Assembly (NCBI GenBank): GCA_028291545.1
Contig: JAQGHR010000079.1
Coordinates: forward strand, 1-48,236
Length of the DNA stretch: 48,236 bases
From: Planctomycetota bacterium
Lineage (GTDB): Bacteria; Planctomycetota; Planctomycetia; Isosphaerales; Isosphaeraceae
Direction: 5' to 3'
Part shown: in pieces, positions 1 to 8,605 of the stretch
Numbering within the stretch: position 1 is the stretch's first letter
Layout of the letters: each line of letters starts with the position of its first letter
Notes under the pieces: generated by a model
Seen by the model: only the letters and a program-made list of their open reading frames with translations
The model's database searches: none
Told to the model about the DNA's origin: nothing
Position numbers and translations under genes: made by a program

Positions 1-54
1 GCGTCCCTGCCCGCCTACAAGAAAATCCTGATTTGAGTAGGCGGGCAGGGACGC
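1..54. repeat. Palindromic repeat, family A, copy 1 (cut by window edge)
   Basis: Two 18-base arms (1-18 and 37-54) are perfect reverse complements around an 18-base loop. The arm sequence matches the inner part of the longer palindrome at 2103-2175, and both loops share the pattern CTTGATT or CCTGATT, so these are two copies of one dispersed element. The left side probably continues beyond the window. It lies downstream of the sulfatase-like gene that ends at 142. It could act as a transcript-end hairpin or be a REP-like element. Confidence 0.75.
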
Positions 55-141
55 CCGACCCACTGGAAAAAACGCACGATTCACGCTGCTGACCACGTCA
101 CGATCGCGGTATCTTTACGCCCCTATCCCGACGTCTCTCGC

Positions 142-2055
142 TCAACGATGAGCCTTCTCGCCCCCGCCCGCCGCGATCCGAGGGATCTCGGCGGCCTCAT
201 CGCCATTGTTGAGGCGAGAGAGGGTCGTGCGGAAGGGCGAGAGCAGGGACTCGGCGCGGTCCGTCCGAGCCAGGTCGCGTGTCTCGCCGGGGTCGGAGCG
301 GACGTCGTAGATCTCCTCGCGGCCGTCGGCGTTGCGGATATAGACCAGGCCGTTGTCGACGACCGAGGACATCGGCCCTCGCCAGGCGGGCGGGCGGTTG
401 GGATTCTTGGAGCTCGTCTTGACGCGGTGCCGGACCTCCGCGAGGACCGGCCGTGGCGGCGATCCCGGCACGTTCCAGGACGACGCCAGCGAGCTGCCGG
501 GGAACGGCGCGCCCAGGCCGGCGAGGTCCGCGATCGTCGCCGGCAGGTCGCGCAGGCTCGCCGGATCGGCCACGACCCGGCCTTGCGGAGCGCCCGGCGC
601 GACGATCAGGAGCGGGACGTGCAACTCCTGGCGATAAAGGCTGCGGCCATGCCCATAGATGTGGTGTTCGCCCAGATGCTCGCCGTGGTCGGAGGTCACG
701 ATCACCACCGTGTTCTTGAGCACCCCCCGAGCCTCCAGGCCATCAATCAGTCGGCCAATCTGATCGTCGACATAGCCGATCTGGTCGTCGTAGGCATCGC
801 AAACGAGCGCGGCCTGATGCGGCGTGACGTTTTGCTTGTTCGCATCGTGCCAGCCTCGCAACGTGGCAAAGTCTTTGGGTGTCTCCGGACGAATGCCGAA
901 CCGGCGATGATTGCCCTCGGGAAGAATGTAGGGCGTGTGGACGTCGAAGTAGTTCACGAACGCGAAAAACGGCCGGGATTTCTTCGCGTCGATCCACGCC
1001 AGCGTGTCGCGGTTCATCCGCTCGGCGATCTTCTCCCCCGTGGCCTCCGGCGGCAGGCACGAGCCCGCGAGGGACGCGAAGCGATTGGCCAGCCGGCCCA
1101 GAGACCCGCAACGCAGGACCTCGGCGAGAGAGACTTCGGAATTCTCATCGCAGTCTTCATAGCGTGCGAACCCCCGGGCCAGCCCGAAGGCGCGGTTGCA
1201 GTAGTAGGTGTTGGCCACGAACCCGGCCGTGGCGTAGCCCTTCGAGCCGAGGAACTCGGCCAGGGTCGGATCCTCGCGGTTCATCGCGTGATCCTCGTCC
1301 GCCGCGAGCTGATGCGGCCAGCGGCCGGTCAGCATGCTCGCGTGCGAGGGCAGCGTCCAGGGCGCCGTCGATCGGGCCTGGTCGAACCGGATTCCCCGCT
1401 CCGCCAGGCGGCGCAGGTTCGGCGTCGTGTCGCGCGCATAACCGTAGAGGCTGAGATGGTCGGCGCGGACGGTGTCCAGCACGATCAGCAGGACGTTTGG
1501 CGCGCCGGGCTGCGGCGAGGGCAGGTCGGCAAGGGTCCGGGCCTCGGCGTCGAGCACGCGGCGATATCCGAGCGGGCCGAGGATCGCGGCGGAGGCCAGC
1601 AGCACCGGCAGGCTCCAGCGGACGACTCGCGCGAACCCGACGGCGTGACGTCTTGCGATCCGGGTCGCCTGGACGCCCAGTCCCAGAGCCACCGTCCACC
1701 GCGCGGCCTCGTGCAAGGCGGGAACTCGCAGCAGCACGGCCCCGAAGGCCAGGGTGCCCAGCAACGGCCCGGCGAGCCGCCGCGCGAGGCGAGGCGAGGC
1801 CATGGCCAGGCCCGCCAGCAGGAGGCCGATCGCCAGGAATATCCCCGCGTTCGAGGTTGGGATCATCCACGACGCGTGACGGTTCAGGCGGATCAGATCG
1901 GTCGTCACGATCGCGCCCAGGTTCTCCCTCGCGGCGATCGCGCCGATCTCCGCGAGCGAAGCCAGCAGCCCGACCCACACAGCGACGCCCAGCAGGGCCG
2001 CTGCGACCCGCCATCGCGGAGATGTCACCGTCGGGAGATGCGTTCGGTCCATCAT
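142..2055 (-). CDS. Membrane-anchored sulfatase-like AlkP-superfamily enzyme (Thr nucleophile)
   Basis: 637 aa. Residues 1-180 carry about four or five hydrophobic segments; the rest is a sulfatase-fold catalytic domain expected outside the cytoplasmic membrane. The domain begins at NVLLIVLDTVRADHLSLYGY with metal-binding Asp residues, and TSDHGEHLGEH is the second metal site. The active-site stretch reads STAPWTLPSHASMLTG: Thr sits where sulfatases have the Cys or Ser converted to formylglycine, and His replaces the usual Arg. The C-terminal YDVRSDPGETRDLA is typical of sulfatase-family tails. An ATG at 2055 preceded by GGGAGGA (6-base spacing) was preferred to the GTG at 2094. It is a close paralogue of the gene at 2192-4165. 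The Thr suggests a phosphotransferase or phosphoesterase of the LtaS/OpgB/EptA kind rather than a formylglycine sulfatase; the substrate is unknown. Confidence 0.85.
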   Translation of the reverse strand: MMDRTHLPTVTSPRWRVAAALLGVAVWVGLLASLAEIGAIAARENLGAIVTTDLIRLNRHASWMIPTSNAGIFLAIGLLLAGLAMASPRLARRLAGPLLGTLAFGAVLLRVPALHEAARWTVALGLGVQATRIARRHAVGFARVVRWSLPVLLASAAILGPLGYRRVLDAEARTLADLPSPQPGAPNVLLIVLDTVRADHLSLYGYARDTTPNLRRLAERGIRFDQARSTAPWTLPSHASMLTGRWPHQLAADEDHAMNREDPTLAEFLGSKGYATAGFVANTYYCNRAFGLARGFARYEDCDENSEVSLAEVLRCGSLGRLANRFASLAGSCLPPEATGEKIAERMNRDTLAWIDAKKSRPFFAFVNYFDVHTPYILPEGNHRRFGIRPETPKDFATLRGWHDANKQNVTPHQAALVCDAYDDQIGYVDDQIGRLIDGLEARGVLKNTVVIVTSDHGEHLGEHHIYGHGRSLYRQELHVPLLIVAPGAPQGRVVADPASLRDLPATIADLAGLGAPFPGSSLASSWNVPGSPPRPVLAEVRHRVKTSSKNPNRPPAWRGPMSSVVDNGLVYIRNADGREEIYDVRSDPGETRDLARTDRAESLLSPFRTTLSRLNNGDEAAEIPRIAAGGGEKAHR

Positions 2056-2102
2056 GATTGGTCCTCCCAGTCCGGGAAGTCGAGCGATGCTCACGATCCT
2101 CC

Positions 2103-2175
2103 CCGTAGCGGCGGGCGTCCCTGCCCGCCCGCAAAGGGGTCTTGATTAGGCGGGCAGGGACGCCCGCCGCTACGG
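2103..2175. repeat. Palindromic repeat, family A, copy 2
   Basis: Perfect 27-base arms at 2103-2129 and 2149-2175 flank a 19-base loop. The core is GGCGGGCAGGGACGCCCGCC. It sits in the 136-bp gap between the two paralogous sulfatase-like genes, which point the same way. The arms match the element at 1-54. There is no T-run on either side, so a simple intrinsic terminator is unlikely; a REP-like or MITE-like dispersed element fits better. Confidence 0.85.
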
Positions 2176-2191
2176 ACGTGGAAGGTCGGCT

Positions 2192-4165
2192 CTAGCGAAC
2201 GACGGCCGTTTTCGAGCCCGCGCCCCGCGCCATGCGCGGGGGCTCGGAGTTCAAGCCCTCGCCCCGGTCGTGGCGATCGAGGTGAGCGCCAAGCTCGCGC
2301 AAAATCGGGGCCGATCCCGGCGAGCGGGCCAGGTCGCGATTCTGGCCCGGGTCGGTGGCCAGGTTGAACAGTTGCTCTCCGTTGACGCCGCGGATATAAA
2401 CCCATGAGCCGTCAACGATCGCTTTCAGCGGACCGAGCGAGGCCGGGATCAGCGGCGAGGGCGCGAACTTCTTCTGCTGCTCCACCTCGGCCAGGATCGG
2501 GACGGCGGCCACCGGCTTACCGGACCAGTGCGCGGCCAGCGAGTGGCCCGGGAACGGGTGATCCGTGCCCACGCCTATCATGTCGACAAGCGTCGATGGA
2601 ATGTCTCGCAGGCTCACGGGGGCCTCCATCGTTCGGCCTCGCGGGACGCCCGGGGCGAAGATGAGCAGCGGGACGTGAACCTCCGGCTCGTACAGGCTCA
2701 CGCCGTGGCCGAACAGGTCGTGCTCGCCGAAATGCTCGCCGTGATCCGAGGTCAGGACGATGATCGTATCGTCCCGCAGCCCCCGGCGGTCCAGTTCGGC
2801 GAAGAGTCGGCCGAGCTCGGCGTCGAGCGACGCGATGCAGTCGTCGTAGGAATCCAGGAGGACCTCACGCGATTGGCGGATCACGTCTTCATCGGATGTC
2901 GCGACGCCGCGGTCTCGCTTCTTCCCGCTCGTCAACCGGGCATATTCGCTGAGGATCGCCAGGCGTTCGGCCTCGGGCCGGGCGCTCATGCCGAAGCGTC
3001 GGACGGCGCCATCGGGGGGCTGATAGGGGTCGTGGGCGTCGTAATAATTCAGGAAGGCGAAGAACGGCCTGCCCTGCTGGCGGGAGGCCCAGTTGAGGAA
3101 GTCGCCGTTGATCTCGGCGGCCGACTTCCGTGTCCCCTTCTCGCCCGGAAGGTGACGGCGATTCAGCCTCAGTACGTCGGCCACCCGGCGACCCAGCGCA
3201 GAGCTGCGGATGACCTCGACGGGCGAGACCGTGTCCTTCTCGGGGAAGTCCTCGTAACGGGCAAATCCGCGATCGAGTCCATAGATCGAGTTACAATAAT
3301 AGGTGTTGGCCACGAATCCGGCCGTGGCGTAGCCCTTCGAGCCGAGGTACTCGGCCAGCGTGGGGAACGTCGCGTCCAGTGGCCGATCGACGCGGGTCGA
3401 AAGCTCCGACGGCCAGCGCCCGGTAAGCATGCTCGCGTGCGAGGGCAGCGTCCATGGAGCGGTCGAACGGGCTCGCTCGAACCGAACCGCGTCGTGGGCC
3501 AGACGTGCCAGGTTCGGCGACGTGTCGCGGGCGTAGCCGTGCAGGCTGAGATGATCCGCGCGGACCGTGTCGAGCACAAGAAGCAAGACATTCGGCGATC
3601 CCGGCCTCGCCATCGGCAGGCCCGCGGACACTCGCGATTCAAAGCGAACGACCCGCAGGTAGGCGAGCGGGCCGCCGACGATTGCGACCAGGCCGAGGAC
3701 CGGGACGCTGATCCTCACCAGGCGAGCGAAACCCGCACGCCGGACCATCGCCATCCGACCGAGGCGATATCCCAGTCCGCACGCCAGGACGATCCGGGCC
3801 GCCGGATGCAAGCCCGGGACGCGCTCCAGGATCGCGCCAACGCTCATCGCGGCCAGGATCGGCCCGGCCCAGTAGGTGGCGATCCTGGCCCGAAGTCGTG
3901 CCAGAAATGCGATCAGCGCGCCGACTGCGGCGAACAGAAGCAGATCGGAAGCCGGAATCATCCAGCCTGAGTGACGGTTGATCCAGAGCATGTCCGTCGT
4001 GACGCTCGCTCCCGCCGCCGTGCGAGCGGCAAGGATCGCGACTTCGCACAAACCGGTCAGGAAACCCATCCAGGCGGCCGTGAAGACGAGCCATTTCCCG
4101 TCGATGGGCGCTCGTGCGGACTGGGGGAGGCCATCCAGGGCCTCACGAGGCGCATGGTCCGTCAT
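2192..4165 (-). CDS. Membrane-anchored sulfatase-like AlkP-superfamily enzyme, paralogue of 142-2055
   Basis: 657 aa with the same architecture as its neighbour: several hydrophobic helices in the first 190 residues, then a sulfatase-fold domain starting NVLLLVLDTVRADHLSLHGY. The active-site stretch STAPWTLPSHASMLTGRWPS again has Thr for the formylglycine Cys and His for Arg. The second metal site is TSDHGEHFGEHDLFGHG; FAFLNYYDAHDPYQPP is a substrate-side strand seen in such enzymes. The start ATG at 4165 has GGAG nine bases upstream. The two genes probably arose by tandem duplication and may share a transcript, with a palindrome between them. Periplasmic phosphoester or sulfoester chemistry on envelope glycans or lipids is the likely role; substrate unknown. 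Confidence 0.85.
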   Translation of the reverse strand: MTDHAPREALDGLPQSARAPIDGKWLVFTAAWMGFLTGLCEVAILAARTAAGASVTTDMLWINRHSGWMIPASDLLLFAAVGALIAFLARLRARIATYWAGPILAAMSVGAILERVPGLHPAARIVLACGLGYRLGRMAMVRRAGFARLVRISVPVLGLVAIVGGPLAYLRVVRFESRVSAGLPMARPGSPNVLLLVLDTVRADHLSLHGYARDTSPNLARLAHDAVRFERARSTAPWTLPSHASMLTGRWPSELSTRVDRPLDATFPTLAEYLGSKGYATAGFVANTYYCNSIYGLDRGFARYEDFPEKDTVSPVEVIRSSALGRRVADVLRLNRRHLPGEKGTRKSAAEINGDFLNWASRQQGRPFFAFLNYYDAHDPYQPPDGAVRRFGMSARPEAERLAILSEYARLTSGKKRDRGVATSDEDVIRQSREVLLDSYDDCIASLDAELGRLFAELDRRGLRDDTIIVLTSDHGEHFGEHDLFGHGVSLYEPEVHVPLLIFAPGVPRGRTMEAPVSLRDIPSTLVDMIGVGTDHPFPGHSLAAHWSGKPVAAVPILAEVEQQKKFAPSPLIPASLGPLKAIVDGSWVYIRGVNGEQLFNLATDPGQNRDLARSPGSAPILRELGAHLDRHDRGEGLNSEPPRMARGAGSKTAVVR

Positions 4166-4346
4166 GCGTTGATTCTCCGATGGCGGGGGGGGGGAATTAT
4201 GTTGTCAGATTCGCTCATGACTTGAGCGTCGCGGGCGACCGGATCGGCCCGACGAACTTAACGAATGTGACCAAATCGATTAGCGAGCCTCTCGCAGGCG
4301 AGTCCGGTCACGTCAGCGCCGGGCTCGCCTCTTCGGTGAGACGCAC

Positions 4347-5810
4347 TTAACCGATGTAGCCCAGGCCGCTGAGCCGGCCGCGAACCACGTCTTCTTGATC
4401 GTCCGAGTATCCGGCGACGGTCGGGGTGAGCGCGGCCCCATCGACGAGAGACCGGCCCTGCATGGAAGGCGGGACATCGTATCCGCCCAGCTCCAGAAGC
4501 GTCGGCGCGATATCGAGCAAGCGGGCACCGACCAGCTCTCCTCGCACCGGGCTGTTCGCGGACGCGAGCAGGAAGGCCCCGTGCTGGGCGTGGTTGCAAT
4601 CGTCCGGACCGGTGTCGTTTTCCAGCACGTGAATGGCCGGGTAGCCAACGCCGCCGATGGATCGCCAAGCCAGGCCACCAAAATGCACGATCAGGTCTGG
4701 GGCGACGTTGCGGACGTGGCGATAGATCTCCTCGGGCTTGAAGACGAGCGTGCCCAGCGGTGTGCCGTCGGCGTCGGTCGTGGCCTCGAACCGGGCCTTC
4801 ACCTCGTCGCGGAACCGCTCGTAATCGGACGCCTCGATCGCGCCCTTGGGCTCGCGACCCTTCACGTTCAGGAAGACGCGAGCGTAGTAGCCACCCTCGC
4901 TCCAGACCCTGGTTTTCTCCCAGTTCACGTCCAGCTTCGAGAACGGCGTGACCTTCTCGGGGTAGGAATTCAGGACGAGCAGGCCCTCGCGGATCAGCCA
5001 TTCGTTGACGCAGAACCCGCCGTCAAGCCGCCGCGCCCCGTGGTCGGAGACGACGAGCACGACCGTCTCGTCGTCGATCAATTCCAGGATCGTGCCGATC
5101 TCCTCATCGAGGTATCGATAATAATCGCGCACAACCTCCTTGTAGGGCGATTCGGGATCGTGGAGGACGTGCTCGGGATCGTGATGGCTCCAGAACCCGT
5201 GGTGGATGCGGTCCAGGCCGATCTCGACGAACTGGAAATAGTTCCAGTCGGTGTTCTTCATGTAATGCCGCACGACCTCGAAATGCTTGCGGCTCATCTC
5301 GTAGATCTCGTCGCGCAGCCAGCCCTTGTCGCCCGTGCGGAAGCCCTTCACGTCCACCGCGTAACTGCCGACCAAGGCACGGATCTCGTCGCTGATCTGT
5401 GGCGGATGGGTGAAAACATCGCTATCGGTATTGGGTGTCAGGAAACATCCGACACTGATCCCGTTCACCTTGCGGGGAGGGAAGCCGGGCGGGACGCCGA
5501 TCAGGACCGATCGGCCGCCTTCGCGGGCAACCTGGTCCCAGATCGTCACCTCCTGGAACGAGCGGGCGTTGACGATTCCCAGGCCGTCGTAGGAGTGATC
5601 GACGCGATTGCGGAAGCCGTAGACGCCCAGCGAGCCGGGGTCCTGGCTCGTGGCCATGCACATCCAGGCCGGCACGGTGATCGGCGGGACGACGCTCTCC
5701 AGCCGGCCATAGCAGCCCAGGTCCATCAGGCGGCGGATGTTCTCCAGCCGTTCGTCGCCGAAGAGCAATTCGGGCGCCGCGCAGTCCAGGCCGATGACGA
5801 GAATCTTCAT
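4347..5810 (-). CDS. AlkP-superfamily phosphodiesterase (COG3379-like)
   Basis: 487 aa, soluble, no signal peptide. It opens with MKILVIGLDCAAPELLF, the metal-binding strand of type I phosphodiesterase/nucleotide pyrophosphatase relatives. The nucleophile region is PPITVPAWMCMATSQDPGSL, with Thr as probable nucleophile; LVVSDHGARRLDGGF is the second metal site, and IAPTLLELGGYDVPPSMQGR matches the usual C-terminal end of the fold. It finishes RGRLSGLGYIG, a tail common in this group. The start ATG at 5810 overlaps the TGA of the upstream gene as ATGA, which fixes the start and argues for translational coupling. It is the last gene of a three-gene unit. Substrate unknown; such pairs are annotated only as predicted phosphohydrolases or phosphomutases. 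Confidence 0.88.
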   Translation of the reverse strand: MKILVIGLDCAAPELLFGDERLENIRRLMDLGCYGRLESVVPPITVPAWMCMATSQDPGSLGVYGFRNRVDHSYDGLGIVNARSFQEVTIWDQVAREGGRSVLIGVPPGFPPRKVNGISVGCFLTPNTDSDVFTHPPQISDEIRALVGSYAVDVKGFRTGDKGWLRDEIYEMSRKHFEVVRHYMKNTDWNYFQFVEIGLDRIHHGFWSHHDPEHVLHDPESPYKEVVRDYYRYLDEEIGTILELIDDETVVLVVSDHGARRLDGGFCVNEWLIREGLLVLNSYPEKVTPFSKLDVNWEKTRVWSEGGYYARVFLNVKGREPKGAIEASDYERFRDEVKARFEATTDADGTPLGTLVFKPEEIYRHVRNVAPDLIVHFGGLAWRSIGGVGYPAIHVLENDTGPDDCNHAQHGAFLLASANSPVRGELVGARLLDIAPTLLELGGYDVPPSMQGRSLVDGAALTPTVAGYSDDQEDVVRGRLSGLGYIG

Positions 5811-7657
5811 GGCAGCAGCGATCTCCCTTCCATGGCGGGTCCGGGCGGGACGCCCAGGGCACCCAGGATCGTCGGGGCGAGATCCACGAGCCGCGCCCCA
5901 TCTCCGCGAAACGCTCGATTCATCAAGAGCACGCCGGGAACCAGCGCGGGGTCGATGATGTGATCGCCGCCCCAGGCTTTCGTGTTGTCCTCGACCAGTC
6001 CCTCGGGCACGCCGCCCATCGACGTGGCCCACGAGGCGCGGTAGCCCTCCGCGAAATTCACGAGCAGGTCCGGGGCGTCCGTCGTGTGGGGACCGCGATA
6101 AATCGCCTCGCGGGGATGGACCGATCGGACCGCCCTGCCCCGCCCGGAGTCGTCGAGACTCGTGAGCGCCGACGCGATCGTGGACTTCAGGGTCTCCGCC
6201 TCGGATGGCGGGACGATCCCCCGTCCCTCGCGGCCCGCGAGGTTCAGATAGATCCCACCGAGGCCCAGGGCATACGCCCTGGTCCGCGACCAGTCGACAT
6301 GCCGCAGCAGGTCGCCCGCATCCTCGCCCGGCTTCATGCCGCCGGAGAGAAACAGAAGGCCGTTCTCATAAAGCCATGTGTTGATGTTCACGCCGCGACG
6401 GAAGCTGTTGAATCCATGGTCGCTGAGCGCAATGACCAGGGTCTCGTCGTCCGCGGCCCGGAGGACTTCGCCCACGGCGGCGTCCGCCCGGCGGTAGGTC
6501 TCCTCGATCACGCGGGCGAATTCGGGCCGGGAGGGCCGGTCGCGGTTGGCGGGATGGCCGGGCTCGCGGAATCGCCAGAACATATGCTGAACGCGGTCGG
6601 GCGTGTCGAACAGGCAGAAGAGGAAACCCTCCTCGAACCGGTCCAGCTCGCGGCGGAGCATCGCCTCGCGATCCTCCCACGCCAGGTCGCACTGGGACAG
6701 GAACATAGCCTCATCGATCCGGCCGTTCGACAGTCCGGCGTGATCCTCGATCATCCCGGCCGTGTAATACGTGCCAATCTCCCCGGCCAGCTCCTGCGCA
6801 TAACCGGCCGGGGCACTGATCGGGAACGGCGGGGACTCGGGGTCGAAGTTGATCGGCGAGGCATAGAGCGCCAGGTCCGGCTCGACGCGATCGAGCGTGA
6901 ATCGGACGAGGCCACGGACGGTCTGGAACATGCCGAGCTTGAATTTCACGCGCAACCATTCGCTCCACGTCCCGCGGCGCACCTCCAGCTCGCGAGGGGT
7001 GCCCTGGGAGTGGATAACGACCCGGTCATGGGAAGGATCGGGAACGATGCGAATTTGCGCGCGCGAATCCGATCGGTCTTTCGGGTTGCGCGGGCCGATC
7101 AGGTGTGTCGAGACGGATCCGTCGGGGTCTCGCGATACGGTGAGGACGTTTTCCGCCTCGCCGGGAAGGACTCCCTCGGCCGTCGTATAGAACGTCGCCG
7201 TCCCGAGGCCGCCGCGAATATCGGGCACGCCCATGCCGGAGAGCAGGCGGCCTCGCAGAGAATCGGCAGGATACGTACACGGGCATCGGATCACCGTGGA
7301 CGGCACCCCGGCCTTCGAGAGCAGGTCCCAGATCGTCGTGCCTTTTCGCGAGTTAACGGCCTTCGGGGGGGTCAACGCGTTCTTCTGTTCGTAGCGGTTC
7401 AGCGCCAGGTCCGGCAAGTACGTAGCGGGGTCGCGGCGGAGGAAGTCGAAGATCCCGTGCCCGCCCGGATTCACTCCGGTGGCGAACGTGGACCAGGCGA
7501 CCGGGGTCTGAGCCGGGTTGGTCGTGGCGACCCGGGCCATCGTCCCCCGCGCGTTCAGGGCCGCCAGGTTCGGCAACTCCCCGGCGGCGAGCATGGCCTC
7601 GACCAGCTTGGGTTCCAAGCCATCGAGGCCGATCACAATCACCTTTTTGATGATCAC
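5807..7657 (-). CDS. AlkP-superfamily phosphodiesterase, larger partner
   Basis: 616 aa. The N-terminus VIIKKVIVIGLDGLEPKL gives the first metal-binding strand; NPAQTPVAWSTFATGVNPGG is the nucleophile loop with Thr; VIALSDHGFNSFRRGVNINT is the second metal site; the C-terminus LAPTILGALGVPPGPAMEGR matches that of its downstream partner. The start is GTG at 7657: GTGA overlaps the TGA of the upstream 82-aa gene, and GAGGAG lies just before it. Its stop overlaps the next start as ATGA. The two phosphodiesterases are related but not near-identical, so they may act on two bonds of one substrate or form a pair. The protein looks cytoplasmic. Substrate unknown. Confidence 0.87.
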   Translation of the reverse strand: MIIKKVIVIGLDGLEPKLVEAMLAAGELPNLAALNARGTMARVATTNPAQTPVAWSTFATGVNPGGHGIFDFLRRDPATYLPDLALNRYEQKNALTPPKAVNSRKGTTIWDLLSKAGVPSTVIRCPCTYPADSLRGRLLSGMGVPDIRGGLGTATFYTTAEGVLPGEAENVLTVSRDPDGSVSTHLIGPRNPKDRSDSRAQIRIVPDPSHDRVVIHSQGTPRELEVRRGTWSEWLRVKFKLGMFQTVRGLVRFTLDRVEPDLALYASPINFDPESPPFPISAPAGYAQELAGEIGTYYTAGMIEDHAGLSNGRIDEAMFLSQCDLAWEDREAMLRRELDRFEEGFLFCLFDTPDRVQHMFWRFREPGHPANRDRPSRPEFARVIEETYRRADAAVGEVLRAADDETLVIALSDHGFNSFRRGVNINTWLYENGLLFLSGGMKPGEDAGDLLRHVDWSRTRAYALGLGGIYLNLAGREGRGIVPPSEAETLKSTIASALTSLDDSGRGRAVRSVHPREAIYRGPHTTDAPDLLVNFAEGYRASWATSMGGVPEGLVEDNTKAWGGDHIIDPALVPGVLLMNRAFRGDGARLVDLAPTILGALGVPPGPAMEGRSLLP

Positions 7658-7902
7658 GACTCCTCGCAGTGCTCGGTCGCCACGGACTCCCTGCGCGATG
7701 GGTTCGCACCCTGTCGCCAGGCCGTCGGGCCGCGCATGGCCGAGCCGGCCGAGGTGCTTCGCTTTGCCCGGCCGAGCCAGCGCAGGGGGCTCAACAGGAT
7801 CTTCAGCGACATCCGGCCGAACATCATGACGACGCCGAACGCTGCGGCCACAACCGAGGCCAGCGGGAGAACGGTCTCCGGGCCAAAGTACGCGAGAATC
7901 AT
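7654..7902 (-). CDS. Small membrane protein leading the phosphodiesterase operon
   Basis: 82 aa. It starts MILAYFGPETVLPLASVV, and one hydrophobic helix covers about residues 9-29. The remainder is basic and polar (RWLGRAKRSTSAG), so the tail probably faces the cytoplasm. The ATG at 7902 has a strong GGAAGGAG eight bases upstream, and the stop overlaps the GTG of the next gene by four bases. I believe small proteins with this N-terminus occur beside phosphodiesterase genes in planctomycetes, but that is from memory. It may tether the two downstream enzymes to the membrane; this is inference from the operon only. Confidence 0.75.
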   Translation of the reverse strand: MILAYFGPETVLPLASVVAAAFGVVMMFGRMSLKILLSPLRWLGRAKRSTSAGSAMRGPTAWRQGANPSRRESVATEHCEES

Positions 7903-8605
7903 GGCCGGACTCCTTCCGGGTTTTGGTACTGCGGCGAGGGAGGGGGAACGAGCGCCGCGTCCTTCCTGACCGTGTGGTCCGCAAGTAGACCAGTCGTCAG
8001 GTCGCTTCCGCGCGAAACTTATCAGATCGCATTCCATCCGCCAAGACGAGACTACGGTTTCAGCAGACCCAGCGCTCACCTCGTCGGCGGACAAGTTCTC
8101 GGTTCCGAATAGATTTATCGGTCAAGGCAACCGGATTATTCAGCACAAATACTACACGTGGAATTTTCACTATATCCCCCATTTATGCCAAAACTTCAGG
8201 GCTACCTAAATTCACGGGCTTGACATTCCGATAGAAGTTGTGGATCGCGAATCGAGCCGGAGATCGGATCGAACGGACGAGGGTGCATTCTTCGCACGGC
8301 GTGGACGGGCCCAAAGGCTCGGGCGCCGAGGTGCGACGCGCCTTCGACGGGACTTCACGCATCCTGCGCTGGCCTGGTCGGGGCCGGACGGGGAATCGAG
8401 CGGGGGTCTGAGGCGGCTCCTCCGGCGGGGATAAACCGGGCTTGGTTCGCGGAGCGAATGCGGGTGTGGCGTGCCGGCCTTGCGTGCGAGGTTCCGCGCG
8501 GTCGCGTCCCGGCAGATTTCCAGGCACCGAGGTCGCGATTTCCGTCGCGACACGACACGACACGACACGACACGATCCGACCCGCCCGACACGACGAGGA
8601 CCCGC
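7903..8605. other. 703-bp divergent intergenic region
   Basis: This gap separates the minus-strand phosphodiesterase operon from the plus-strand sigma factor and must hold promoters for both. Positions 8100-8230 are clearly more AT-rich than the surroundings. A perfect TTGACA occurs at 8220-8225 but no convincing -10 box follows at normal spacing. Bases 8551-8575 carry a pentanucleotide repeat, listed separately. No supported gene was seen. Confidence 0.6.
8551..8575 (+). repeat. CACGA pentanucleotide tandem repeat, five units
   Basis: Five perfect head-to-tail copies of CACGA end 30 bases before the sigma-factor start codon, followed by degenerate copies (TCCGA, CCCGC, CCGAC, ACGAC). A short repeat in a 5' leader can change length by slippage and so alter expression, but nothing here shows that it does. 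Confidence 0.9.

Noticed and set aside
148..2145. Plus-strand open frame antisense to the first sulfatase-like gene
   Set aside because: Shadow of a gene with intact metal-site motifs; Arg/Gly/Val-rich translation, no ribosome-binding site or domain.
2103..2175. Palindrome A as an intrinsic terminator
   Set aside because: No T-run follows either arm and the same palindrome recurs elsewhere, so a dispersed repeat is the better description.
5960..7969. Plus-strand open frame opposite the larger phosphodiesterase
   Set aside because: Antisense shadow with no recognisable motif; the minus-strand gene is fixed by overlaps with both neighbours.
8220..8248. Perfect TTGACA as a promoter of the sigma gene
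   Set aside because: No -10-like hexamer at 16-18 bases (GATCGC region), and it is nearly 400 bases from the gene.
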